Below, in pieces: positions 1-12,070 of a stretch of 64,000 nucleotides of DNA. The DNA lies in the NCBI RefSeq assembly GCF_030272615.1, contig NC_081412.1:690876083-690940082 (forward strand), written 5' to 3'. The notes beneath the pieces were generated by a model, which worked only from the letters and a program-made list of their open reading frames with translations, did not search any database and was not told the origin of the DNA. Position numbers and translations under genes: made by a program. Numbering within the stretch: position 1 is the stretch's first letter; each line of letters begins with the position of its first letter. The DNA comes from Cryptomeria japonica. Its lineage: Eukaryota > Streptophyta > Pinopsida > Cupressales > Cupressaceae.

Positions 1-786
1 AAATGGTAATACATGAGTATCCTCCAACCAAGGCTCACAATGTATGTATGGCCACCAAATAACAAAATCCACAGAATCAAGAACTCATCTCCAATACTCT
101 AGCTTACCTGACTTAGGGTGAGTCATGATACCTCTGTACAAGTAAATAAAAGGTTGACTGTCTCCTTGAACTCTATCATGCACTGGTCATGTGACAGTTA
201 TATGCTCCCAACACTAGATTTGGAGGAGTGTGCACCAAGTAGACAAGCTAGCCCTTCCATCATAAACAACCTGATGAAAATCATGATAAAGATGCAAGAG
301 CATGCAAAGACCCCAAGCATATCGAGTACAGTGCTCCATCATACTCTGAAGATTTTTGCCCCATCTGACACCAAACCCTCGTGATCTTCTATTTGGGCAG
401 ATGAATCCACTAATCAAACCAATGAGTATAATTGGAAGAGTCTCATAATGCATAATCATATCCTCCCATCTGATCTCCCCACCATCAATTCTCTCATCTC
501 TAAAAGCTTCCTTGCAAGTCTCAGTGCCTCCTAAATCCTGGTAGTCATACTAGACAAGCTCTCTAGTAACAGGGATATGTAAGATCCTATACACATCCTC
601 GAGTGTAACATTGATCTCACCAGTGGGTAGGTGAAACGTGCTATGCTCACTATGCCATCTCTCGACCAATGTTATCAAAAGACCCCTATTATCCGTGATA
701 TCAGACATATATAGGAGATGACAAAGACCACAAGCATCAATGTGTCTAACCTCAATCTGGGACAACTTTAGAACCAAGTGGTGCAT
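1..786 (-). pseudogene. Plant mobile domain (PMD) ORF of T1, truncated at window edge
   Basis: Read on the minus strand from an ATG at 786, this encodes the N-terminal part of a plant mobile domain protein (the family of MAIN/MAIL proteins, also carried by MULE transposons and some retroelements). Visible hallmarks are the LVERWHSEHSTFHLPTGE block, followed by ITLEDV-like NVTLEDVYRILHIP and, after one in-frame TAG at 550-552, MIMHYETLP, the CPNRRSRGFGVRWG block and LLHLYHDFHQVVYDG. Both halves are in one frame, so the copy carries a nonsense change (CAG or similar to TAG) rather than a frameshift. A second stop ends the frame near 214. The C-terminal part lies beyond the window. The homologous + copy in T2 (55472-56535) aligns block for block. 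Function unknown; PMDs have no proven catalytic activity. Confidence 0.8.
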
Positions 787-1990
787 GGCTGGGGATTTCT
801 CCCGACACCAAAGAACATCAAGTTTCTCCTATTTAATCAGACAAGTTTGTTTATCAATCATCTATCCTATCAATCAAACATTTCAAGAAAATCTTATCTA
901 TCAAGAAAATCATGATATCAATCAAATGATCAACATATCAAGCTCTTCATCAAAGACTAAATCAATCTCTTTGAGATCCTATCAAATTAATCAAACCATC
1001 AATCATGGTTACAACAAATAGCTATCCTATCAATCAAAACATCTATCAAGCAATCAAATTGCTTATCAATCAGTAGTCTATCTATCAAATGAAATCAATC
1101 AAATCATCAATCATAGTTATCAATCATCATCAATTGTCTACCAATCTATCAAATTAGAGCATCAAACATCTATTCAAATCCATCAGAGTGAACTTAAACA
1201 TTGCATCAATAAAAAAAGTTCATTTTTTAACAAAAGTGTTGTGCATTTTAGCATATGCGTGAACCAAACTATAAGAAGGCACAATTCCAAGTGAAAGCGC
1301 TAACCAAAATCACAAATGCGTGACCCTAGCAAGCAAAAGCACAATACAAGAAAAAGCACTAACCAACATTACAAATGTGTGAACATATAAGGTGAATGCG
1401 TGAAATGAATGAAAATGGTAACAAAAAACACAAAGGTGCTAATCTAAGAAACGAAAGTGTGAAACAAAAGCGAGAAAATCAAAAAAATTTCAATGAGACC
1501 CTAAATCATGTGAAAAACATGGAAATTCGTACGGAAATCAAGAACAAAGCTCGGATAGACCACTCGCCAGTGGGTCGTACTCGACAGGTCACTGATATCG
1601 ACAAACACACTAAAATTTGTGGTTCTCATATAGGATCACCATCTTGCTAGCTCAGCGCTCCAACACTTTTTTCTCTAAAAGATGACAAATTGCAAATGAG
1701 GATAAAATGGGCTGATGGTTAATTTAATTATTACCTTTTTTATTTTTTGAAGTGGTAATTAATTCTTCAAAGTGGAGCAATTTTATTTATTTTTCAAAAG
1801 TGAATTTAATCGAAGGGTCTATTTTTAATCAAATCTTTTCAATCAATTATCGTGAGATTAATCGCTCAATTAAATTTTTCATAATTTCATGATCAATCTC
1901 CTGAGGCAGCACACAATCAAGATTTTCATCATCGTCGGAGGCATCATCGAGACTTCATTTAATCTTTGAAACAATATTGTTTCAACATCA
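787..1990. repeat. Noncoding stretch upstream of PMD ORF with two simple-repeat fields
   Basis: Between the PMD start and the T1 3' LTR there is no convincing gene. Positions 830-1180 are a degenerate (ATCAATCA)n-like tract on the + strand. Positions 1205-1480 contain many spaced copies of CAAAAGTGC/CACAAATGCG-like words, the minus-strand equivalent of the GCACTTTTG words seen in T2 at 40730-40800 and 46890-47110. 1660-1990 is AT-rich and shows nothing recognisable except the homology with the T2 LTR-proximal region (TTTCAAAG, TTGAGAGATTGATC-like). The short open frame at 1396-1650 lies in the repeat and is probably not coding. Confidence 0.6.
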
Positions 1991-2008
1991 TTTCAAAGAG
2001 GGCCAAAA
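1991..2008 (+). other. Polypurine tract of T1
   Basis: TTTCAAAGAGGGCCAAAA directly abuts the TGTATACA LTR start. The equivalent tract of T2 (minus strand at 40135-40150) reads CAAAGAGGGGCAAAA and that of T3 (25588-25603, minus) CGAAGAGGGGCAAA, so three copies agree. This tract primes plus-strand DNA synthesis and fixes the LTR orientation. Confidence 0.6.
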
Positions 2009-2024
2009 TGTATACACATAAAAT

Positions 2025-3141
2025 TGATGCAATTGAAAAGCACTAAGAGGGGGGGGGGCTGAGTCAGTGACACCAAAAATAAAACTACTTCAAACACTAA
2101 CCGGTAGATGAACTTAACAAAACTTTTAATCACAATGCATGTAATCCAAAATGATATAACAACATCCACAATAAGTAAAACATCCACCATAACACAAGTG
2201 TTTGTACATGGAAAACCCAAATAGGTAAAAACCACGGTGAGATGGAACTCACAAGTTAACTATCTGCAGTAATAGATAACTGACTGGTTAGGGTCTACAA
2301 AGTGCTCTACTAGGAGAGAATCTTGTTAGAGATCCCAAAGCTTGATTAGAAGCTTATACCCTGTGAAAGGTAGTACCCTGTTAGGAGTAAGCTCGGAGGA
2401 GGATTTCTGAATCCAAACTAATGGATCACCCTGTTAGAGGATTTATACAAAGAAGCTTGTTAGAGCTTACCCAGTTAGGGGATTTTGAATTTTGTTTTGA
2501 TTGTTAGAAAACAACAGGATTGGTTTGATCTTTCTGAGTAGCACAATACTTTCTTGATCAGATCCGTCTAGACATATTCAACACTACTCTTCTACATACT
2601 CTACAACTTAACTCTTTTGGCTTTCGCACACAACATTACATTTTCAGTCATATGAAATAATTCATCATGATGTCAATATATAGACATTAAGATTTCATGT
2701 TGGCCTAAAGAAATCATAACACAATTTCCTAGGTGTAGTGTATCTGGTCAAGTCATCATAACTAATCACAAAAATACTACTAAATTTTTTTGATGGGATA
2801 ACTCATCACAATTTGTAGTAACTCATCACAAAATCAATGAATACTAGTTGGAACAATCAATACCGATTAGAGTTAAATAAATGAACCGTTATTCTTGAAT
2901 CTCATTCTATTATCTCCACTTGATCTTCATCTAATGTGTATCCACTGGTTGTCTTCTAAACATATACTGGTTATCACAAAGTACTGGTTAGAGATAAACC
3001 TCTTAGTATAACTTCTAGCATACCGGTTGTAGTATAAACAACTTGAAGTTATACCGGTAGACAATATAAACATATGTGTGTGTATGTGTTTCATCAATGA
3101 CAACATATGATGAATTCATTACAATCATCATCAAGCCAACA
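2025..3141 (-). repeat. Element A 3' LTR
   Basis: 1117 bp, beginning (sense, right end) TGTTGGCTTGATGATG and ending CAATTGCATCA. It carries CATCAATGACAAC at 3092-3104 and the U5 G-rich hairpin at 2041-2069. It is clearly homologous over its length to 8136-9234 with scattered substitutions. Confidence 0.9.
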
Positions 3142-3275
3142 ATCTCCCCCTTTGGCATTGATGGCAACACTTAGACAACTAAGTGTGCATACAAAACAAA
3201 TATACACATACTCCCCCTTAGCATACATTATACAAAATTTTCAAAAACACACATACATATTTCTACTCCCCCTTT
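3142..3275 (-). other. PPT and PPT-like module array of element A
   Basis: The functional PPT (minus strand CCAAAGGGGGAGAT, 3142-3155) abuts the 3' LTR and is preceded by the near-palindrome TTGGCATTGATGGCAAC read on the + strand at 3152-3168. Two further modules, AAGGGGGAGTA at about 3210-3220 and CAAAGGGGGAGTAG at 3263-3276, lie upstream. Multiple PPT-like copies are a known trait of Sireviruses. Confidence 0.7.
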
Positions 3276-3589
3276 GACAACAATACAACAAAAAATTTCA
3301 AAGTGTTCAACATATACAACAATAACTTAAAAAATGAAATCAAAGTTCATGCATTCACCAGTCCCATTAAAATATCATTAAAGTTCTGCTTCAACTATGA
3401 TATGGCATTTGTCCATGTTGCTAGCATGTTCTCAGTATACTCTTTTGTAGATAGAAGTTGTGAATGGAATTCTTCCATCGGGTCTAGTGTATAGGTTTCT
3501 AGAGTTGCTAAGATAGCTTATGCACTAGAGTAGGCTCTCTTTAGTATGTCCACTGGTGATGTGAGTAGACTCTTGACTTCCTTTAGAGA

Positions 3590-6325
3590 CTAAAGTCTCT
3601 TTGTCTTCTCATGCTCATAAGTATCCAACCTATTGTGCAAATTATCTACAGATTTGCTAAAAGCAAATATAGACTCTTCAAGTGGTACATATGCCTTGCA
3701 TACCGTATCTAGCTCTTTCTTTGTGTCTATTTGTCTTTTTGTGATATCAGAATAACAAAATGAAACATTAGAGGTAGAAGCAAGATACTTTCCTCCTATT
3801 TCAATAGCTTTGCTCAACAAATTTGTATTATGTGATAGAGCCATTTCGCCAGTATCAATGTCCTTTGCAAGTTTCTCCCCATACTTCTTGTGACTTTTCT
3901 CAGCATAGGTTAGTGTTGCTTCTTCAAGTGACTTGATTTGATCAGATGCGTCCATAACCAACTGACCAAGTTTTCTAATAGGGGATGTTAGATGTGTTGT
4001 AGAAGTGTCTGGTAGCAAACCAGATAAAATATCTACTGCATTGTGAATTGTTTCTACCTCAATCCTTTGCTCTTTCCATCTCTTCTTATGTGCTCTAAAT
4101 TGCATAAAACTTGCAATCTTCATCATTTCCGATGTCCTCATGTTGTCAACATCAATAGGCCCTGAAATACCTAATGAATGATTTTCATCTTCATTAGTGT
4201 GCGGAGTGACTAATGGCTTTTCCGGTTCAGAGGATGTAACCTTAATGATTGCTTTCTCTTGATTCTTCTCTGTTTCCTTTTTAGAAGTGTGTGACAAAAA
4301 TTTCCATAGACTCCTTCTGAGTATCTTGTAAAATCAGTGGAGATTGGGGTTTCTCTAGGTGTTCTATTTCTGGTGGATTGTCCACTTTCGGTTTAGTTTT
4401 CGGTTGCTCAACTAATGTAACCTGTATATCAGTGATTTCAAGAGGGTCCATATTTGGTGCAGTGTTGTCTCCAGATAGATCAACTAAATCCTCAGCATCA
4501 TTAGCAACATGAATAATGGTGTTATCCTTCTTCTTGATAGGATAGACCTCATTAGCTTGTACAATCTTTTCTTCATCCATTTCTAGTTGTTTGACAACAT
4601 TTTCCTCTTTCATAGAGGATTGGATGAGCTCTTCCATCCATTTGATTTCATAGGCAATTCGATGGGTCTCAGTTTCAATAATTCCCCTCTTTCCACTAAG
4701 TAGTTTCAATCTCCTTGCTTTGAAAGCAAATTGAGTTTTGTACTTATCAACCAAAGTACTTATATCATCTGAAGACAAATTGGGAAAATATTGCACAAAT
4801 TTCTCATCAATAATTTATTTTTGCAATTTTATAGCTTCCTCCCATTTATCCAAAAGAATAGTATATAAATAATTTGAAATATTCTTTTCAAGATCATGTG
4901 GAAATCTACTATAATGAAACAAATGAGTGATTACCTGTTGAATGACTTGCTTCTTCTCATCTTTAGTGAAGGAATCAAGATGTTCTTTGACATTTCCAAA
5001 TCTATTCCTCCCTAATGTCTTCATAGTTCTTTCAAAATGGGTATCAGGCTTGAAAGTTGATATATCAATAGGCACAATTGCCTTTGGCACTTCCTTTATT
5101 GACTTTTCTACTCTACCAGTAGCTTTCATATTCTTAGGTTCTTCATCAGTATCTGTACCCTCAGATTTTGTTTGGAGAATAAGTTTTCAATTTATCTTCT
5201 TTGGTATATTCTCCTTCTTTGTATAGACTTTAGGTGTCGGTTCCTTTTTGGTTTGGATACTCGGAGTCACCCTTGTATTCTTTATCACTGGAGGTGCTTC
5301 ATCAGATTTCTTTTTCTTTCCTTTCCCACCTTTGGTAGGAGCAATATTGGTTTTGTCTTGTGCATCCTAGAATACCACAATATCCAGTTTTACCTTCTTT
5401 TTATCTTTAGGATATGCTAATAGGGTATTAGCATAACCAGCCAGTAAGTCATGGTTCACCTCATAACCAATATCTTCCATTTCTTCTTCTCTTGGCTCAA
5501 TTGCTTGCATCAAACAAAAATCAGTGGTAATAGTAAAAACAATGTCTTCTGCAAAATGACTTACCACATCTTAAGGCAATCTCATTCTCATGCTCATCTT
5601 CTTCTGAAACTCATTGAAATACTTATTCATAGTAGTAGGAAAATTTTTCTTTTCAGCCTTGATGTTGTTCTTGATAGATTGCAACTTTAGAAACAGTTGT
5701 CTTCTAATAGGCTCTCAAAGACCATAATCTGCATTTTCAACTATCATCTTGTAAGTTGTGTGTACTACTGCTGATGGAACACTATTTAGTCTACTGGAGT
5801 AAAATACCCGGTAGCCTGTAACCATTGCTGCCAATTTCACTGCAGGGTGTCAAATGTTGAACTGGTTAGAGAGTATACTATCTCTTTTGAAATTCGCCTT
5901 AGCTCAAGTACTACACCATTTGAGAAATAACCAGTTATAGCCTGAATGGCTTCCTTGGTAATTGTGTGAGTTCTCTCTAAGTACATGTTCTCCCCATGAA
6001 CCTGACTCAAAATAATTCTAATATGCTCTTCATCAAAATCTTCTAGAAAATAAGCGGTGTTGTGAAAACCTTTCTCAAAAACCCTAGCATATTGTGTTTG
6101 AATATTTCTATTCTCATCATAGAGGGATTTTAGCTGAGTGTAGATGTATAGTGATCCTAGATCCTCTATCTTACAATCAATATAACTCAACAAATATCCT
6201 TTTACTAAAACTACACTCGAAACTTGTGATAATGCATTATACGACACAATTTGTTCTGCCTCTACTACTTCCATTGGCTTAGATGTAATCATTAACCTTT
6301 CTACAATCTGTGAAGATGATGCCAT
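3590..6325 (-). pseudogene. Element A ORF2: unrecognised ~900-codon protein, degraded
   Basis: The minus-strand remains begin with MASSSQIVERLM at 6325 and end with YEHEKTKRL at 3590. The pieces are at 5837-6325, 5367-5567, 4815-5129, 4281-4796 and 3590-4297, in two frames, so both stops and at least two frameshifts are present. Recognisable shared blocks with element B ORF2 are an N-terminal segment with HGENMYLERTHTITKEAIQAITGY (B: HNDFMWLEEQPFNITKEIIHLITSY), and a middle segment with DEKKQVIQQVITHLFHYSRFP and LYTILLDKWEEAI (B: DEKRQIEEVVICTLLKFQLAP and LYLHIDNRWKYAM). The C-terminus is an acidic, helix-rich region. No polymerase, integrase or protease motif. I do not recognise the family. 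Confidence 0.7.
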
Positions 6326-6777
6326 TGTAGATGAACAAGATTTGAAGCAATATTTTCAAAGAAATACCTTTTCTTACGCATGCTACCTCGTTTACTGGTT
6401 GAATGCCCCAAGTGCACACCAGTTTGATCTTCTGCACCCTTCAAATCAGCTTGATTGCAAATCACAATGCAACTTCGACAATTATCAACCAACAATCTTT
6501 CTTAGCTCAGCAAGTGCTCCAAATTTATTTCTTGAATGCGTTATGGTAAAAATAACAAAGTAAAAACTCTCTTTAATCCTTTTTACCTACTACATTAAAT
6601 GCTCGCCTGTTAGGGTTACAAACCCTAATTTCACCGCTCAAGGAGAAAACTGGTTGATAACATATTGACAAAAAGTTATCAAAATTTCATGCTTCAAAAT
6701 TCTTTTACTGCTCATTTATCTCAAGGGGTTCAAAGGTGGATTTACCGTTAAGCTCCCCTTAGCCATATTTAAAAGGC

Positions 6778-8073
6778 TTAGTTCACCGGTGCAGTGTTCT
6801 CTTCACTACGTGAAGGAACATTTTCTTCTCCAGGTGAGTCATCGCTTTTCTTCTTCCATATCCAGTTCATTTCCTCTCTGGTTTCTTCAACATTAACTTT
6901 TTTCTTTCCTTTCTGATCCTTAGAAGAATTGACCGGTTTTCTATTTCTAGATCTACAAAATTTTGCTAAGTGCCCTAATTTGTTACAGTGATAGAAGGCC
7001 ATACCAAGTGATTTCCAAGGTCCTGCATTTCCTCTCGCAGTTCTTCTTCTACAGTTCATAGCCACATGACCAAAGTTATTACAGATGGTACAAATGACAT
7101 TTGTTACCTTTTCCATCTCAAATGGACTAAACCGGTTGTTTTAGGGTCTTTGCCAGTTCATGTTGACCCGGTTTTCAAAATTCCTCGTGCAGTTACCATT
7201 TGGTCTAGGATGCATATGTGGTACAGGATTATTTTATCTATATCTGCACTCAATAGATCTATGTCCATACATTTTGCATGTGAAGCAATGACCTTCAAAT
7301 TTCTTGGACACATACCTAGCATTAGTATTGTAGCTTTCATTTCTGTTAGGTTTGTCTTTACAAACATTTGCAGTGTGACTAGGTTTATGGCAAATAAAAA
7401 CAAAAGGTTTAAAGACCTTCTTACCAGTAGGCATTTTGGCCTTAGGAGCATATTTGTTCTTAAGAGTGTTGCTCTTGGTATCGAAGGATTCACCTTCTTC
7501 AGATGTGTGAAAACCAAGTCCAAAGGTATCACCTTTCATCCTTTGCGATTGAATTTGTTCTTCAAGCAAGGTAGAACTCTTGTTTAACTTTTTGAGTTTC
7601 TCATTAGCTTCGGTAAGCTGTTTGGTGAGATCTTCATTATGCTTTGACAGGTTCTCTCTCAGAGATGATGCTAAATCAAGATCTAGCTATAATTTCTCCT
7701 TCTCTTCTCTTTCAGCATTCAAATGCTCATGCAAGGTAGCATTTTCTCACTTGATCTTGGTAATCTCTTGATCTCTTTCCTTGATAAGATCTTCAACAGC
7801 TCTTCTAGCTTCCAGTTCTTGACTCATGCGAATAGTAAGACCTTCTAGCTCTCTCCTTAGATTTAGCTTTTCACCATTTAATTTTTCAACTTCCTCAACT
7901 AAAGAATCAATATTGGCCTCATCTAAGGAACTATTGTCAGATATCTCTAGCATTTGTTCAGTTGGCTCTCTCCTTTTGACTTGTGAAGCCTTCAGTGTGA
8001 CCCTAAGGATTTCAAGCTCATTTTTGCTAGCTTCTAGCTCTCTTGCCATCTCAAAGTATCTCATGTCCCCCAT
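6778..8073 (-). pseudogene. Element A ORF1: gag-like protein, coiled coil plus zinc-knuckle array
   Basis: A single minus-strand frame of about 430 codons from ATG 8073 (MGDMRYFEMARELEASK...) to a TAA/TAG near 6778, broken only by in-frame stops. Residues 1-170 are a heptad-rich, E/K/L-rich coiled coil. The C-terminal half carries CCHC zinc knuckles: one with its first Cys lost (ICHKPSHTANVC), CFTCKMYGHRSIEC, CTICNNFGHVAMNC and one with first Cys to Phe (YHCNKLGHLAKFC). It ends with a K/E-rich tail. The design fits a nucleocapsid-type RNA-binding structural protein, but it does not look like the copia gag of Copia-3. Element B encodes the same layout (48594-49947). Assignment as gag is by position and knuckles. 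Confidence 0.75.
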
Positions 8074-8121
8074 GGTGGTTTCAAGGCTCCCTTCTAAGTG
8101 ATTAGGCTTCAAAGAAGTTAG

Positions 8122-8135
8122 GCTATGATACCAAT
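8122..8135 (-). other. Primer binding site of element A
   Basis: On the minus strand ATTGGTATCATAGC directly follows the LTR end. It matches the TTGGTATCAGAGC consensus complementary to initiator tRNA-Met except for one base (G to T). Confidence 0.8.
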
Positions 8136-9234
8136 TGATGGACTTGAAAAGCACTGAGAAGGGGGGTGAACCAGTGACACCAAAAATAAACTACTTCAAA
8201 CACTAACCGGTAGATGAACTTAACAAAACTGTTAATCACAATGCATGTAATCCAAAATGATATAACAACATCCACAATAAGTAAAACATCCACCATAACA
8301 TAAGAGTTTGTACGTGGAAAACCCAAATAGGTAAAAACCACAGTGAGATGGAACTCACAAGTTAACTATCTGCAGTAATAGATAACTGACCAGTTAGCAT
8401 CTACAAAGTGCTCTGCTAGGAGCAAATCTTGTTAGAGATCCCAAAGCTTGATTAGAAGCTTATACCCTGTGAAAGGTAGTACCCTATTAGGAGTAAACTC
8501 GAAGGAGGATTTTTTAATCCAAACTAATGGATCACCTTATTAGAAGATTTATACAAAGAAGCTTGTTAGAGCTTACCTAGTTAGGGGATTTTGAATTCTA
8601 CTGTGATTGTTAGAAAACAACAAGATTGGTTTGATCTTTCTGAGTAGCACAATACTTGCTTGATTAGATCCTTCTAGACATATTCAACACTGCTCTTTTG
8701 GATACTCTGTAACTTAACACTTTTTTCTTTCGCACACGACATAACACTTTCACTCATATGAAATAATTCATCATGATATCAATATATAGACATTATGATT
8801 TCATGTCAGCCTAAATAAATCATAACACAATTTCCTAGGTGCAGTGTATCCAGTCAAGTGATCATAACTAATCACAAAAATACTGCCAAAATTTTTCAGT
8901 GGGATAACTCAACATGATTTTCAGTAACTCATCACAAAATCAATGAATACCAGTTGGAACAATCAATTCTAGTTAGTTGATTCTCCTTCTATAATCTTCG
9001 CTTGATCTTCATCTTGATGTCGTCTAATGTGTATCCATTGGTTGTCTTCTAAACACATACTGGTTATCACAAAGTATTGGTTAGAGATAAACCTCTTAGT
9101 ATAACTTCTAGCATATTGGTTGTACTATAAACAACTTGAAGTTATACCGGTAGACAATATAAACATATGTGTGTATATGTGTTTCATCAATGACAACATA
9201 TGATGAATTCATTACAATCATCATCAAGCCAACA
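8136..9234 (-). repeat. Element A 5' LTR
   Basis: 1099 bp, the upstream LTR in element orientation. Its inner end at 8136 abuts the PBS. The U5 hairpin arms CACTG (8152-8156) and CAGTG (8172-8176) flank GAGAAGGGGGGTGAAC. TSD AAAAT follows its outer end at 9235. Confidence 0.9.
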
Positions 9235-9239
9235 AAAAT

Positions 9240-10339
9240 TGGCTATGAGCAATTAAATAAATATTTTATATTTATTTAATGATTATTCTTCTATTAAATA
9301 ATTAATTTGAAAAGACTAATTTATTTAATTCATTAGTATTTAATATTCTTCTATTAAGTTATTGATTTTAAACATTTAATTAATTCATTCATTACCCACT
9401 TTCTTCTAGGCCAAATAATTAAATATTTAAATTTTTTTTATCATCCCTTATCATATTTGTGCACTATTCACTATCTTATAGTTTCATTATTAAATAGTTT
9501 CATAATTTTTTAATTACCACTTTACAACTCACCCTTCATCTCCACCTTTGCCAACTCATCCATCATGTGGCTAATTTAAATCAATAAAATCAAATAAAAA
9601 TAAATCATTTATGAGCCACTTATCTCCAACTCACATATTCATGAATAACATGTGTATGTGCACATAATCTTTGAAACCTCCCCATTTTTGCTCCAAAACT
9701 CCTATATTCTTGGAGGAGGTTTTGTCCACTTAACCCTAGTCCATCTTAACATGTTCCCATATCCGTAAATATTCTTCAACCAATCCTAGATTCTCTCAGT
9801 CTTCCCCTCAGTCAAGGTGAGATGAGTGACACTTGTGCTCTCCTTCCCCCTTTCTCTCAACCTTTAACCTCTTGCTCATAGTCATCCAAAAAAGAAAGAT
9901 TTAACCATAAACGTTGATCTCTGCCACCTAAGCTTATGCACTCAAAAATATATAAATAAATGAGTTCTAGTGCAATTTGAGCCAAATGTCCAATAGTCTA
10001 AGTTAACTAGGAGTCTTAATCTTTGCATCTATGAGTTAATTTGTCTAAGCATTTTAGAGTTTTTGTGAAAATTAGCATAAATCATTTTTCATATCATTTT
10101 AGCATATTATCACATAGCTTTTGCATATCATCTATCAGTCCATTCCACACTTGCCATCTTGGAAGCTACCAATGCTTGTTTGAGAGCAACATCAATCTAC
10201 AACCAAGAACAATGGGGTTAGGACACAATGAGACATAATCCATTAAGGTATAATTTATTTTCTTTATTTCATGTTGTTTCATTGGTTGAAGCTTGAGTTC
10301 CTGTAGCTTTTATTTTTCATAATGGACTAACAAGTTGCA
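9240..10339 (+). repeat. T1 3' LTR, main part (first 16 bp at 2009-2024)
   Basis: The LTR starts TGTATACA at 2009, is split by element A plus its TSD, resumes at 9240 and ends ...AAGTTGCA at 10339, giving about 1.1 kb. It is AT-rich with many ATTAAATAATTAA stretches. It aligns with the T2 LTR (38112-40134 minus strand): for example both contain the block TCTCATTGTGTCCTAACCCC (or TATCCCC) and the block around TTGACTGAGG. A TATA-like box lies at 9949-9958, about 390 bp before the LTR end. Confidence 0.65.
9949..9958 (+). promoter_or_regulatory. Putative TATA box in T1 LTR
   Basis: TATATAAATA, conserved in place in the T2 LTR (minus strand, 38508-38515, TATATAAA). Conservation in two copies supports a promoter that reads away from the PMD gene, i.e. 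PMD is antisense to the element. Confidence 0.45.
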
Positions 10340-12065
10340 GTTCAATTTTTTAGGTGAAAACTTAAGTCGACACAGTTTAAACTGAACAATGGAAAGAAGA
10401 ATAACTTTATTAATAGAAGGCAAGGCAACATTTACAGTTGCAAAAAAACAAGAATTTTGCAAGAGACGAGAGGAAAAGATCCCTAAACAGGTTTACAAAA
10501 TTGCCTTTAAAGCTCAAGCATAGCTCACAATGAGTACAGTTAAGAAACCCTAACCCTAGCGAGGGTTAGGTTACAAAATATTAGAGAGGGAAGTGATCAG
10601 ATCAATAAGATGATTTTATCTGCATTCATTAAAGCCTTTGAGAATATCCTCTGCAGCATGGGGAAAAGAAAAATCCACTAATGAGGGGAAAGCTCTACGC
10701 ACAAGGCATCATTGTGGTATCTGCAGGCCGAAGAAGTCTCCATTCTACATTGAATGAGCATGGGTGGTGGAGGAAAAGGTTTGGAAAATTCCTGTAGAGG
10801 CATGGGAGGGACAATCATCTCCTAAAAATTAGGAGAAATCTACATTGGGATGGCATCTGAATGTCCTCTGCCAGGCCCAAAAAGACTTCAATTTGCAATA
10901 AATGAGGATGGGCGACCTGAGAGAAGTGTCTGCAAAGTCATAGTGGAGTAATGGCACTCATCCCTTAGCCCTCTAAAAGTGGTTGAGATGGATCAGATTT
11001 GATTTGGTTAGTCGATGAGGTCAGAAACTTATTTTTGACCCATTAAGTCAACAACCACTACTAGGTAGTTGTTTGAATTTCAACGATCACCTACAGTTTA
11101 AATTCGGGCCACTAGATCCTCATTATCACATAAGGATGGAAGACCAAGATTGCGCCATAAAAGGTCAGGCCCATCACCTCAACAACCACATCATGGTATC
11201 ATAGCCAAGGGTGGGACCCTGTTCATGATCACTGTGAAACAATGATAACACTCTCTTCCTCTTGGTCGCATTTCTTATCACCCTGTCATGCAAAAGTGGA
11301 AAAGTCACATTATTCTCATTGGTGAGAAAAGAGCGATAGGCAAATCAAGCGATAACAATTTCCTTTCCTCTCGATAGCATCACTTATCATGTAGTCACAC
11401 GAAAGTGGAACAGTTGTAGCAGCGAACAGAAGTGGAAAGTTCTCAACTGCATGATAAGCAATAAAAAATAAATCTTGCCAGCCGGTAGTGGGTGAAAGGG
11501 GCCAATCCCGCCATTAATAAGGAACCCTCCAGCTGGTAGAAACTTAAGTGAGTTGACTAGTCGACCTGGTCAACTCAAAAATACAACTTGGAGCCTGAAA
11601 AGAGTAATAGGGCAAAAGAAAATCCTCTCTTTTGCCGCCAATATAGTGTCCATAACATGCAGGTTATGTGAAATATTTCTCAAGCCTAATGAAATTAAGT
11701 TGACACAGAAATAGTCAACAGTATGCATGACAATGAATTCATTTTTAATTATGTTGTTTTTACTATTATATGATTAGATTTATTAATGTTTAGCTTTGAG
11801 TGAGTACAATAATTTTCATGGCCAATGGAAATCAGAGGTCCCCAAGGAAACCCTAGTCATGTAATTCTTTATAAGCCCATGACCTTAGTCCATATTGAGG
11901 GATCAAATATCTAAGTGTTTTGATTATTATAAACATGAAGTCTTATAATTGTAAATATGTTTTTTGAAGTGTCGTAATCTTGGTATGAGCTAGTTTTTAT
12001 GCTAGGTATTTTTTTATGGTCTTTTAGAAGGTCCTAAAGCATCTTTTCCACCATTTTTTAGTGCT
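10340..12065. other. Unassigned repeat-derived sequence; possible old LTR/PBS
   Basis: No open frame of interest. TGGTATCATAGCC at 11193-11205 matches a tRNA-Met PBS with one mismatch and is preceded by CA-rich sequence, so 10.35-11.19 kb may be an old 5' LTR, but no partner LTR is present. AACCCTAACCCT (10546-10557) and AGGGTTAGGTT (10562-10572) form an imperfect telomere-like inverted repeat. Positions 11210-11700 contain diverged direct words (TCTTATCACC...TCACTTATCAT, AAGTGGAAAAG...AAGTGGAACAG). This block was contiguous with 34540 onward before Copia-2 inserted. Confidence 0.4.
11193..11205 (+). other. Possible primer binding site (relic)
   Basis: TGGTATCATAGCC, one mismatch from the initiator-Met PBS. 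It is the only such site in this block, with no matching LTR pair, so it is weak. Confidence 0.3.
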
Positions 12066-12070
12066 TTAAT

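Larger units (their letters stand above)
2025..9234 (-). mobile_element. Element A: non-autonomous Sirevirus-like LTR retrotransposon with unknown ORF2
   Basis: A complete 7.2 kb LTR element on the minus strand, flanked by a perfect 5-bp TSD AAAAT (2020-2024 and 9235-9239) inside the T1 LTR. LTRs are 2025-3141 and 8136-9234. The PBS (8122-8135) complements a Met-type primer with one mismatch, and the PPT abuts the left LTR. The internal region holds a gag-like ORF1 (8073 down to 6778) and a long degraded ORF2 (6325 down to 3590), and no protease DSG motif, integrase, RT or RNase H. The same architecture recurs in element B (47395-55372). TG...CA ends, the U5 hairpin and the PPT modules match Copia-2/Copia-3, which suggests mobilisation in trans by Sirevirus proteins. 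Confidence 0.85.
1..10339 (+). mobile_element. T1: Tat-like Ty3/gypsy element, 3' end only, with antisense PMD ORF
   Basis: The 3' part of an LTR element whose left end lies outside the window. The LTR orientation is inferred as +: a purine-rich tract at 1991-2008 directly precedes a TGTATACA LTR start at 2009, the LTR has a TATA-like box on the + strand at 9949, and it ends in CA at 10339. The plant-mobile-domain ORF lies on the opposite strand just upstream of this 3' LTR. Antisense extra ORFs in that position are known from the Tat lineage of Ty3/gypsy, which is why I use that name. No gag-pol is visible here, so the lineage call is an inference. The LTR is interrupted by element A (2025-9234). 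A homologous copy, T2, lies at 38112-62956 in opposite orientation. Confidence 0.6.

Noticed and set aside
118-384. 88-codon + frame opposite the PMD gene
   Set aside because: Shadow of the PMD coding sequence on the minus strand, which has recognisable domain blocks.
7066-8101. + strand frames of up to 173 codons opposite element A gag
   Set aside because: The minus strand shows zinc knuckles and a coiled coil in one frame with ATG after the PBS, so the + frames are shadows.
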